In this document: positions 45,196 to 54,527 of the stretch, in pieces
How positions within the stretch are numbered: the stretch's first letter is position 1
How the letters are laid out: the number at the start of each line of letters is the position of its first letter
Assembly (NCBI GenBank): GCA_029204225.1
Contig: CM055102.1
Span: 50,114,426 to 50,178,425 of the forward strand
Reading direction: 5' to 3'
Source: Diphasiastrum complanatum
Taxonomy: Eukaryota; Streptophyta; Lycopodiopsida; Lycopodiales; Lycopodiaceae
DNA length: 64,000 nucleotides
The notes under the pieces: generated by a model
The model's database searches: none
Told to the model about the DNA's origin: nothing
What the model saw: the letters and a program-made list of their open reading frames with translations, nothing else
Translations under genes and position numbers: made by a program

Positions 45196-45603
45196 TCACA
45201 GCTGCTGTGATTTCGCAACGCAGGCTGCATCACAAGCCACAATCTCGACACGATCCACTACTTGCACGTCATCATTGTCTGTCTTGAAGCTCGCGTTCTT
45301 CAAATCGAAGGTCCAAACGTTGTCACAATACCTGTAAGCGTGAAGATTGCCCTTGAAGCTGATCTTGGAGTGCACCTTTGTGCGCAGCGCTTCGATAATG
45401 GATTTGTCAAATTGCTTCAGCACTTTCGCAGCCAAGAGCGGCGAAATGGTGCCCTTGATCACCATCTCATCCAGGGCCGCTATCAGCCCCCTGCCAATCA
45501 AGGACTTGCGATAAAGCTCGAGAGTCGTCTCTCCCCCTCGCCCTCCGTCTCCATCTCCATCTCTCCCTTTTCCGCTCCCTCTCCCTCTCCTTCTATTCGC
45601 CAT
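45196..45603 (-). CDS. TFIIA-S: TFIIA small (gamma) subunit, right copy
   Basis: 135 residues from the ATG at 45603, nearly identical to the copy at 937-1344. It differs at three residues: two at the end of the Arg/Gly-rich N-terminal extension (GlyGluThr here, GluGluArg there) and Phe in CDNVWTF, the usual family residue, where the left copy has Leu. All core segments (ELYRKSLIG, LDEMV, FDKSI, CDNVWTF, VEIVACD) are present, so it should assemble with TFIIA alpha/beta and TBP in the nucleus. The TATA box is kept upstream. Of the two copies this one looks the less altered. Confidence 0.88.
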   Translation of the reverse strand: MANRRRGRGSGKGRDGDGDGGRGGETTLELYRKSLIGRGLIAALDEMVIKGTISPLLAAKVLKQFDKSIIEALRTKVHSKISFKGNLHAYRYCDNVWTFDLKNASFKTDNDDVQVVDRVEIVACDAACVAKSQQL

Positions 45604-45661
45604 GAGAGCGATCAATCGTCTTCTTTTCTTGTTGTGTGTTGCAATTGGGCCAGCGTCTGTG

Positions 45662-45668
45662 CTTTATA
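45662..45668 (-). promoter_or_regulatory. TATA box of the right TFIIA-gamma gene
   Basis: On the minus strand it reads TATAAAG, 59 bases before the ATG at 45603 and equivalent to 872-878 in the left arm. Confidence 0.58.
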
Positions 45669-46439
45669 TTGGTACCCACCCGCCTTGGTCACATAGCCGA
45701 CAACTTTGTATACACAGTGGCGTTTGGCATTAGGGGTGACTCAGGTCCCTTCCTGATTGGCGGACGTTTGGCGTTACGGTGACGGTGGGGCCTGGTCTTT
45801 ACGCTCGTGTATCTTCAATCAAATTGTTACAAAAATAAATTTCTCTAAACTCTTAAAAATAGAAAGGGAGCATTATGTAAAATCAACGCTTTTTTTTAAG
45901 TAGTTAGGAGGGTAGAAGTGTACAGCCCCATGGGCCTCACTTTCCACCTTGGAATCTAGGCCCACTCTTTGGAAGGTGGAGGTTTGATTCCTCCGCATCT
46001 TTGGATTAGCCTAGTCCACCCATTTTTCCACAGATGTTGACTCTTTCATCTACCTCCATGAGTTGTAGCAGCCTGCAATCATTCAGACAACAACATTTCA
46101 TGGTGCAAGGCAATGATTTTGACTAAAGCAGCTACCGACAATCCACACATTAGCTTTCCATGGGGAGAAGCAATGATCTTGAATGCAGCAACGATCCATT
46201 CATTTAGGCGGCAATTCATTGAAGCGATTGATGGGCCTATTTTTTAAAATTTGTTTTGCCAATCTTGAATTCATTTTGGATTGCGTATTTGAATCGCTTA
46301 GCCTACACAATGAGCATATGTGATCTTACGTCATTTCCACTAAGTTGATCAAGAGTCTGTGAAGAATTGCCAAAAATTGGCAAATTTAGCTTGATAAAAA
46401 ACCAAGTAGTATAATGTAAATTTTGTACATAAGTGGATT

Positions 46440-48343
46440 CCAAAGAACAATAGATTCTCCTCCTCCTCTAAACAATAGATTGATTATCTAAACATCCTCC
46501 TCTAAACAATGGATTGATTATCTAAGAATGGATACACAATAGAAAGGATGCAAGTACAAGCTATCCCACTATCTAGGGACATGAGAATAATAAAAAAAAC
46601 GAGTTCTCAACAAGAAGCTATTTGATACTGAGCTCAATCAATTATGTTGAAAATATACAAATTGAAACTAGCTTGCTTGATGTAGAAAAATGACCCAAAT
46701 TGACTCCTTGATCTAAACTTCACAAGGCTTATAAAGATCCAATCAAACTAAGAAAAGATGATATAATTGCACATAAATGCCACTCTAAATCACTCTTATA
46801 AGATCAATTTGAGCCTTTATATAAGAATCAAATCAATCTCCTATCCAAGCACAAGCTACAAAGATCACAATTTTGACAAATAAATTGATCTTAATGATGA
46901 GTAAATGCAAAATGCTTTGGAGTGAACCTAAATCACTCTTAGGAGGGAGAACAACCTAAATCAGCTCCAAAAAGTTTGATCCTTCTACCTCTTCAATGCT
47001 TGAATGCTACTCCTCGAGATTGTCTCCAAAACTTGCTTTGAATCAAATGTAAGGAAGCAAGCAGAACTTGCTAGCTTGGTCTTGTAGATAAGATATGGCT
47101 TGATCTTTGTTTTAGAGGCCTAAACACATGTATATCAGATCCTACAAGACTCCTCTTCACTTAGTTTGATCAAGAATGGAGATACAAATCATAGATAATC
47201 ACAAAGAATCAATCAATGCATGAATTGATCAGAATCTATGATGCTAGTGAGTCAAATTGCAAGAATTCAGCTCATTTCATAACATAGCTCTGATACCATG
47301 TTGAGACTTGTAGCAAAAAGACTTCAATAAATGTTTGAAATGATGGAGGAAGCACTTTGAATGAATCCAATTGAGATCCAATAGCCAAAACACCTACCAA
47401 TTTAGTGTTTCCTAGCTTTCCCTTGGCTTGAACTCCACTACAAGGCTCAAGATCATGTAATTCCCTTCACAGACTGTCACAGGCAAAGTATAGTACCTTA
47501 ACTTGCTAATCAATCCCACAATTGCAAAGCACTCAACATAGATAGCAAATGTCAAGCATATGGATCAGCAACAACATTGGTAGATGGAAAACCAAAATTT
47601 TACTCATAATTTGATGAAGAATTCATCACATATTTGGGCATTTTAGGGCTTCTCTTGAACCTTTCAAATAATCATGATGTAAAAATTCAAATATAAGTGA
47701 GGTGAATTGATGATGTTATCACTACAATTGAACATATGATTTAGCATATGGTAAAATCTATTGAAATCTATTTCAATTATGGTATGACATATGTTCATTT
47801 GTAATGATTTTACCAATAATAAATTGTTAAATCTGTTATTAAATGACTAGTGAATTTAAAGATATCGACAACATCAAATGCAAAATCACCAGATTGTCTA
47901 TGATTTTTAGTTATTGTTTAGAAAACCAAATTTTAACATTGTTACTTTATTGTAGAAGTCATCGAACCTTTCAATCATGATGTAAAAATTCAGATATAAG
48001 TGAGATAAATTGATGACGTTATCATTGCAATCGACATGGTAGAAAATCAAAACTTGAATTATATTTGCACAAAATTTCAATATTTGCATCTCAAAGTCAA
48101 AGATGAAATCATATGCACATTGTTGTTTTTTGTATGAGCTTTTTTTAAGTTAAAAAATTTGAAATAAGAATGTGTGTTAAAAATGATACATTTAACAAGA
48201 TACGACAAACTAATAAATGTGAACCATTTGTACATGTTTGTGGATGTGAGAACAAAACAAAAGAACACCTTAAATGTAAAAATTTAGACACAAAAATAGA
48301 AATGGTCAAAGATAATTAACATTAAAAGCATCGTGTAATCCAC
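46440..48343 (-). repeat. Block X, right-arm copy 2, on the far side of block T
   Basis: Reverse complement of 32655 down to 30925, including the C4 LTR and PBS. Similarity starts at the block T edge and ends at GCATCGTGTAA (48343), after which G2 begins. About 170 extra bases lie near 46755-46925. It contains no gene. Confidence 0.82.
47283..47576 (-). mobile_element. C4-type LTR and primer binding site, second copy
   Basis: On the minus strand an LTR of about 278 bases (47299-47576, TGTTGTTG..TCTCAACA) is followed by TGGTATCAGAGCTATG (47283-47298), a better PBS match than the left copy. The internal region breaks off at 46440 before gag. Confidence 0.6.
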
Positions 48344-50260
48344 ACGCCATTGCATTTCAATATTAAATACATGTGGACACCATTTCTAGAAGCATTCAGC
48401 AAATGCATGGAATTTGTCAGCACATACCTTCGACTGATTACAACGTGTTCACTTTGGTTGTGTAGATGCAGTTGTCAAATCCTGAGTTTGCAACTCAGCA
48501 GCCAGCTTCTGATCTTCCAATTGTTGCTTGATATCTGACAGCTCCTATGCGAGCTTGTCAATCTTCGCGACTGCCTCCAAATATTCAGGATGGTCTGAGG
48601 CTCCGGAGCAAGCAAGCACAGCTTGAAGTTGCTGTGTGGGGTCGTCGATGTGGAGCAGGGCCTAAAGGTATTCTTCATGTGAATCGGGCCCGTTGCAAGA
48701 TGGAGTGGCTTCACTCGAGAGCTCCTTCAGCTCAGCCAACTCTTCCTCGACAAGTGCCTTCGCATCTTCGAGCGGTTGCAAGAACTTGACTCAAAAAATA
48801 ATTTTTGAGCATCTGGCCTTGGAGCTAGTTCAGCTTCGTGAGGTCGACTGTGATTGACCCTACATTGGTGCTTAGAGAAAGAGCAGCTTCTGTCTTTATT
48901 CGTGTCATTCGCTCCTCTTGTAAATATTTCTGGAGAGTGACGTTGTGTTGATTTGCAGCCAAAACTTGCTGCTTCAAAGAATTATTTTAAGTTTGAAAAT
49001 TGTCAGACTTGGCCTCAATCGCCTTATTTGTCTGCTTCGAAAAATCAACTTCTTTTATTACCGTCTGAAGTTGTGTTTCAAGAGAACGATTTCTTTCAAT
49101 TAGCTTTGTGTTGTCTGATTCAAGCAAATCGATCTTCTCGTAGGACTCCTTTAGAGAGTCTTGGCATCTCCTTTCTGAGTTGAGAAATTCCATGGTGATT
49201 TTTTGGTGGTACTTGTCAAACTCATAAACTTTAGCCACTAAGTTCTTCGCTCTTTCGGTCATGGTGCGAAACCACTGGGGCTGGTTGTCTGGTTCCTCTT
49301 CATCTTCAGCAGGTGCCCCATTGTCGCCTTCAACAGTTGCTCGAGCCTTTTTTGACATATCAGATTGAGTTGCATCATCTTCCGAGGTAGATGCACTCTG
49401 CTGCTTCTGAGATGTGAAAGCAGATGCTGGATTTTAAGAATCAGCAACAGCAGCAACATCTGTATCCATAGAATTAGTATCAACTGCAGCTTGTTGTGAA
49501 GTTGCACTATCTATCTCCATAGCAGCTACTACTTCGACTGCTGGTGCCGCATCTGATGTAACCGGAATAGGCAGGTCAGGAGGCTGGAAAGATCAATTGG
49601 CTTTGGAGCCAACATCCTTCCTATCAGCATGGTTTTCTCTTGATCAGTCAAAATTTCAAAATGAGCGCACAATTGAGAAACATGTGCTCCAAACTTTTGA
49701 TGTTTGATCCACCGCAAAAAAGCCTTGTATGTAATCACACCGAAGCAAACTGGATTTCCAGCTAATGCGTCCAATATGTAACCAAAATTTTGGACTGAAA
49801 TTGTCGCATCCGCATCCATCAAAAATATTGCTTGATTGGCATATTTACAGAACAGTTTGAATGTCGTATCTCTGATCATTGAAATTTTGTACCCCTTTGT
49901 GGGTACGAAACAATTGCTCAAAAAATGTGCCGCTTCGTTCACGGAGTCTATGTTTTTCGAAACAATCTTTCCATCCAATGGTAATCTGAGGGCTGTGCAG
50001 AACAGGTCTTCAGTAATAGTGAAAAAATTTTCTCGCACATGTACTTTGAAGTCTACCTCAGAGATGGAGTGGATGGAGTCCACAAATTCAGTACTAACTT
50101 CGGATAAGATTATTGAGGGGTCCACTATGTTCTTTAAGGCAAAGTGTCCTCCAGCATCTTCTGAATGTAAGGCTTGAACAACCTTTTTAATATCTGTTGT
50201 TTTGAGACATCTTCGTAGCTGATGATTAGCACCAAGCTAGTACAGAACATTGTTCATAAT
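48344..50260 (-). pseudogene. G2 accessory ORF fused to a truncated integrase zinc finger
   Basis: Reading on the minus strand from about 50260, the frame begins with an integrase-type LRRCLK..DI..VVQALHSEDAGGHFA. It then changes within a few residues to an unrelated protein (from about 50125 DPSIILSEVSTEFV) that lacks the integrase core. That protein contains FFTITEDLFCTALRLPLDG and NPVCFGVITYKAF. A separate segment at 48987-49358 is strongly coiled-coil. The layout recalls the extra ORF downstream of pol in Athila/Tat gypsy elements. I infer an integrase deletion; the accessory protein's function is unknown. Confidence 0.55.
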
Positions 50261-50281
50261 CGTATAAGGTACTACCTTATA

Positions 50282-51600
50282 TTAAAAAACTGTCATTTTC
50301 TCCAAATCATAACCATCCGGATATATCTGGTCCTTGAGATAAGTAACGATATCAGAATATAACGAATTGGTGGAAGAAATTTCAAATAGATGTTCGTCTG
50401 GAAAATCATCATTAATTGGTTCTTCATTTTTCTCAGTGCTGAGTCGCGATAGATAATCAGCATTTGTATGGTACTTTCCTTGGCAAAGTTCTACTTGATA
50501 AGTGAATTCCTGCAGAAGTAGAACCCATCGAGCAATTTGTCCTGATAGATCTAGTTTATTTACAAGATACTTAAGACCATAGTGATCAACATGAAAAATA
50601 AATGCATATCCCAACAAATAATGCCAAAATTTCTTAACAGTGAAAATTATGCCAAGTGCTTCCCTTTCTGTAGCCGAATAATTCTTCTCTGAGGCACTGA
50701 GCTGTCGACTCGCATAGTAAATGGGATGATCATTCTTCTGGTCATCCTTTTGCTCAGACAGACGCCAATAGCAAATGCAGAAACATCAACATAACTATGA
50801 AATAAAATAGCCCAATTGGGTGGTTTCAAAATAGGAGCATTGATCAACCTTTGCTTAAGTTCTTCGAATGCTTTCTACTGTTTATTCGTCCACAAGTATT
50901 CCACTTGTTTCTTCAGTAGATGTGTAAGAGAGACAACAATAGAAGCATGATTTTCAATAAATCTCCGATAATAGCTAACATGTCCTAAGAAAGCTCTTAG
51001 TTCACGTAAATTGGTTGGTAACTGGAGCTTCTTTAGCTTGACTTTATCTTTGTCGACTTCTATTCCTCTGTTAGATATCCTGTGTCTGAGTAATATTCCT
51101 TCTTTCATACCGAAAAAGCATTTCTCTGGATGAAGGGATAAACAAGTATCTCGACATCGTTGCAATGTTAATTTCAGCTTCTGTAGGTGTGTCTTGATAT
51201 CACTATATACACAGAAATCATCAATAAATATTTCTAGAAAGGTTCTTAGGTAGGCATCGAAAATTAACATCATGATTCGCTAAAAAGTAGCTATTTTTTA
51301 CAAAGACCAAAGGGCATTTTGTTGTAGGCATAAGTGCCCCAATCCGTAGTGAATGTGGTCTTTGAACGATCCTCCTTTTGCACTCCAACCTGATTATATC
51401 CAGAAAATCCGTCACAGAAACTGTAACGCTCTTCACCAGCAACCTGATCTAAGATGGAATCAGTGAAGGGCAGAGGATGATGGTCCTTCCTTGTGGCAGC
51501 ATTGAGTTTGCGAAAATCCTGGCATATTCGTATTTTGCCAATCTTCTTATTTGGATGACAACAATGGGTGAAACCCATTCAATGCTTAAGACAGGATAGA
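50282..51600 (-). pseudogene. G2 gypsy reverse transcriptase and RNase H, broken
   Basis: RT landmarks on the minus strand: RICQDFRKLNAATRKDHHPLP, DGFSGYNQVG, MPFGLCKK and the catalytic IFIDDFCVYSD, then LRELRAFLGHVSYYRRF. RNase H ends with VDHYGLKYL and KYHTNADYLSRL near 50450. Frameshifts near 51290, 50860 and 50640 divide it. Ty3/gypsy order and sequence are clear. Confidence 0.85.
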
Positions 51601-51604
51601 TAAT

Positions 51605-52352
51605 TCATGTCTTAAGGTGCTTGTTGAGTTCATCCTTAACCATGAGAGAGTACTTGGGATTGAGACAATACTGTCTCTGTCGAATAGGTACAACATCTTC
51701 TTTAAGATCAATACGATGCTCTTCAAATTCTGCAGGTATACATTTCAAATCGTCGAGCGACCAGGCAAAAACATCTTGATACTCCTTCAATAATTCAGTG
51801 AATTCCGCCAACTTTGATTCTCCAAGTGACTTTGAAACATGCACAAATCTGCCAGGTGCAAGTTTAATTAGTTCAGTAGAATCTGGTAATATGATACCTT
51901 CTGTCATACTGGCCTTGGTATGGCCATGAATTTCACGCATGGTTGACTCAACAGATGTATTTTGGTTGTCAATCTGGTTCTTGTTACCAAATTCGTGTTC
52001 AAATTCATCACTCGAATCATCACTCTTTTGAGTTCGTATCTGCAACTTCAATTTCTTCATACGAAACATCCGCTTCAGCGTTGCAGGCATCGAAGAATTC
52101 TTCTTTGTCAACATTCTCATAACATTCAAAGTACTGCACTTCGATGTCAAATGCATTGGAAAAAATATTTAATGCATAAGAAGATTCTTCTGAGATAAAA
52201 CTGGTGTCAGACAAAGGAGTTTCACCTTCATATTTGTCACAACTCCAGGTGATTATTTGCTCTGCTGGCTTACCTCGATTATTGGTCTCACCAGTTTGAA
52301 ATCTCAACTCTCTGATTTCCAATGAACATTTGTGTTTGATTGATAAAGCCAA
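51605..52352 (-). pseudogene. G2 linker between protease and reverse transcriptase
   Basis: Two overlapping frames (51605-52156 and 52020-52352). The downstream one ends in the RT lead-in ELLKEYQDVFAWSLDDLKCI and EHRIDLKEDVVPIRQRQY, as in Athila/Tat-type pol. The upstream part is acidic and low in complexity. Confidence 0.65.
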
Positions 52353-52715
52353 GACCGTCCAATTAGCACAGAATAAGATGACAAATCAAGTGGTTTGATA
52401 ACTATGAAATTCATTGTGAATGGCTTGGCTTGAATGTAAACAGTGACATCCTTCAGTTCTCCAACAGGTTTTCGTCGCGTCGAATCAGCTAGCTTGATGT
52501 TTCGCTATGTCGGTTGAATGTCAGTCAGTCCCAAAGCATGAGCTGTGTCTTCTGTTATTATGTTTACACTGGAACTAGAATCAATTGGCACTTTTTCGAT
52601 CAGGCATCCTGCAATGGTAACATCAATTTCAGGTGCACCGAGATCACCTAAATCAATAGACAAAAACATCAGCATCTGGCAAAGAAACTTTTTTCTTCTT
52701 TTTAGGAGCAGAAAG
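52353..52715 (-). pseudogene. G2 gypsy aspartic protease, altered active site
   Basis: On the minus strand, IDVTIAGCLIEKVPIDSSSSVNI (centred near 52580, split here only for reading) aligns with a retropepsin. The active-site triplet is DSS where DSG is expected. A later LIGRSWL-like segment is followed by stops. The C5 insertion separates this from gag. Confidence 0.65.
52711..52715 (+). repeat. C5 target-site duplication, left
   Basis: GAAAG, repeated at 58585-58589. It shows C5 inserted into G2. Confidence 0.9.
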
Positions 52716-53364
52716 TGTGAAAGATTCAGCTAGTTTCATCACATTTTGCAATATTTTCATATTTGGCATATTGAGGCCAAAACTTGTTTTAGACTTAGAG
52801 GTTGACTTTTCAAAGTTCATTAGTCTAAATTTCATTTAAATAAACACTTTTTGAAAGTGTGGGAAAGATAGAATGCGAGTTTGAGTAGATTCAATTTGAA
52901 TAAGTTGGGTACATTGAATCTAGACCCAAAATTGGTAGGGTTAGCATTTTGGTGGGAAGGTCAAGTGGCCAAATAGGGTTTGGACCTGCTATAAAAGGAT
53001 GTAACTCATGGAGAGAGTCATATTCTCTCTTCTCTATCTCATTTCATGCTTATACATGGTTCTCTTGGGTTCTACTATCCATTGTGCACTATTTTGGTGA
53101 TTGCTTGCAATTCTATGTGTAGAATGATCTATATTTGCTATTTTTGGATCCACACGTGTGAAATACAGTAGCTTGCTGGTTTTGTACGGACAGCAACTGT
53201 ACATAATTATTTCATTCAAGTTTGATCAAGTTCTATTAGTGTTTGCATCTCAAATTCTGTGTAGATGCTGATTTTTCTACATTGGTGAAATTGGTAGTGT
53301 ATTTTTCTTTCTAACCAAAGATCATTCAAGTAGATTTGATCTTAAGGATCTAAAATCTTTCACA
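52716..53364 (+). repeat. C5 copia, 5' LTR
   Basis: 649 bases, TGTGAAAGATT...TCTTTCACA, matching 57935-58584 with a few per cent differences by eye. A TATA box TATAAAAGG lies at 52990-52998 and a CACACGTGTG palindrome at 53151-53160. Confidence 0.95.
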
Positions 53365-53381
53365 TGGTATCAGAGCTTGTG
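53365..53381 (+). other. C5 primer binding site
   Basis: TGGTATCAGAGCTTGTG directly after the 5' LTR. It is an initiator tRNA-Met primer site. Confidence 0.93.
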
Positions 53382-53964
53382 TTTCAAGTTATGAGGGAGG
53401 AAATCAGATCTATCAATGATTTGGTGAAGATATCAAGTCTAGAGCATGCTAGAGAGGATTCTACACCAAAATCGGAATTTTTGCTTTTGTAGATTGGATC
53501 TTTTGTAGATCAAAACACTAAATAGGTCAATATACTTGTTCAATTCCATTTTTTGAATTCACATGCTAGATTTGGCCGATTTTTGGATCATTGGTTCAGC
53601 CTAAGTGGTGGCTTATAGATTGCATATCAAATTTTCAGCATTTGCATGTAGATTTGGAATAGTCAATTTTTTGTGATTTTGTCAAAACCCTAATTTTGAT
53701 TGGATCTCTAGATAGTGAGGTTGCTGGACTTCATTTGAGTGTGTTTAAATCTTAGGAAGTTGCGAAAGTCATTAGATTGAGGATAGATCATAGGTTGATC
53801 AAGATTCCATGATTCTATGTGTTGATTTGCTTGGATAAGTGCTAGAAGAGAATTTGTGAGATAGTTTCAAATCTTGGTGGTTTCTTTTGAAAGCATTTGT
53901 TGTCGTTCAAATGAGTGCTTTGTGCATTGAAACAAGTTGAAAGAGAAGATCAGGTCATTGCTAC

Positions 53965-54387
53965 ATGGCATCCTCAATTGGAGTCATGTTGGAAGCCAAT
54001 GATAGGCTTACCTCAAGTAACCATTCATTATGGAAAGTGAGGATGGAGTCACTTCTTGAGATGAATGATGTTTTGGATATTGTTGTAGGTTTGGAGGAGA
54101 GACCAGCAACACAACAAGATCAATTGAGGTATGACAAGAGGGCCAAGAAGGCTCTACACATGATAAAGATGAATGCTACCAATGAACTTCTCAAGGAAGT
54201 TGGTAAGTGCACATCATCTTTGGAAGCTTGGAATTTATTGAAGAAGCTTTATGAATCCAAGTCTACTTCTGGAGTGTTGACTCTAAGAAGGAAAATCTTT
54301 TCTTGTTTGCAAAAGAATGAAGAAAGTCCAAGTACTTTTGTTTTGAGAATGAAAGCATTGAATGATGAGTTATCTTGCATAGATTTA
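53965..54387 (+). pseudogene. C5 copia gag, N-terminal part
   Basis: The ATG at 53965 gives MASSIGVMLEANDRLTSSNH, matching the C2 gag start, and continues as a normal copia gag for about 140 residues to MKALNDELSC. There, foreign rDNA begins and the frame ends at 54444. Confidence 0.85.
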
Positions 54388-54452
54388 CGTATCGCATTTC
54401 GCTGCGTTCTTCATCGTTGCAAGAGCCAAGATATCCATTGCTGAGAGTTGTT
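54388..54452 (-). rRNA. 5.8S rRNA fragment captured antisense in C5 gag
   Basis: The minus strand reads the 5' third or so of plant 5.8S rRNA. The plus strand shows GCATTTCGCTGCGTTCTTCA, the region of the standard ITS2/ITS3 primers, followed by the complement of GGATATCTTGGCTCTTGC. It is about 65 bases and non-functional. Several departures from the usual land-plant sequence are CG to CA or TG changes, the mark of methylated-cytosine decay. Confidence 0.88.
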
Positions 54453-54527
54453 TCGGTTATGCATGTTCGGGACCGCCGTCCCGACTCGTCTCCCGACATA
54501 GAGAGAGAGGGGGGGGAGGGCGGCGCC
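54453..54527 (-). other. ITS1-like sequence adjoining the captured 5.8S
   Basis: GC-rich sequence (GGGACCGCCGTCCCGACTCG, then a G-rich tract and GGGCGGCGCCC) directly upstream of 5.8S on the minus strand, where ITS1 should lie. Copia gag resumes at GAAAGCATTAAGGAAGGAGA (ESIKEGE). Confidence 0.7.

Larger units (their letters stand above)
41248..46439 (-). repeat. Inverted segmental duplication, right arm (block T, right copy)
   Basis: Reverse complement of 101-5548, about 250 bases shorter through small indels. It lacks the 87-base retroposon found at 1534-1620 and has about 90 extra bases near 45975-46070. Apart from TFIIA-gamma, the ORFs here are short and drift between the arms. Confidence 0.9.

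Noticed and set aside
45970-46070. Second tRNA-like insert in the right arm (GAGGTTTGATTCCTCC resembles a T-arm)
   Set aside because: No box A in the right place and no clear target duplication. It may equally be a deletion from the left arm.
54375-54527. Genuine N-terminal coding sequence for the C5 frame starting at 54375
   Set aside because: This stretch is antisense 5.8S/ITS1 DNA. Its open frame is accidental.
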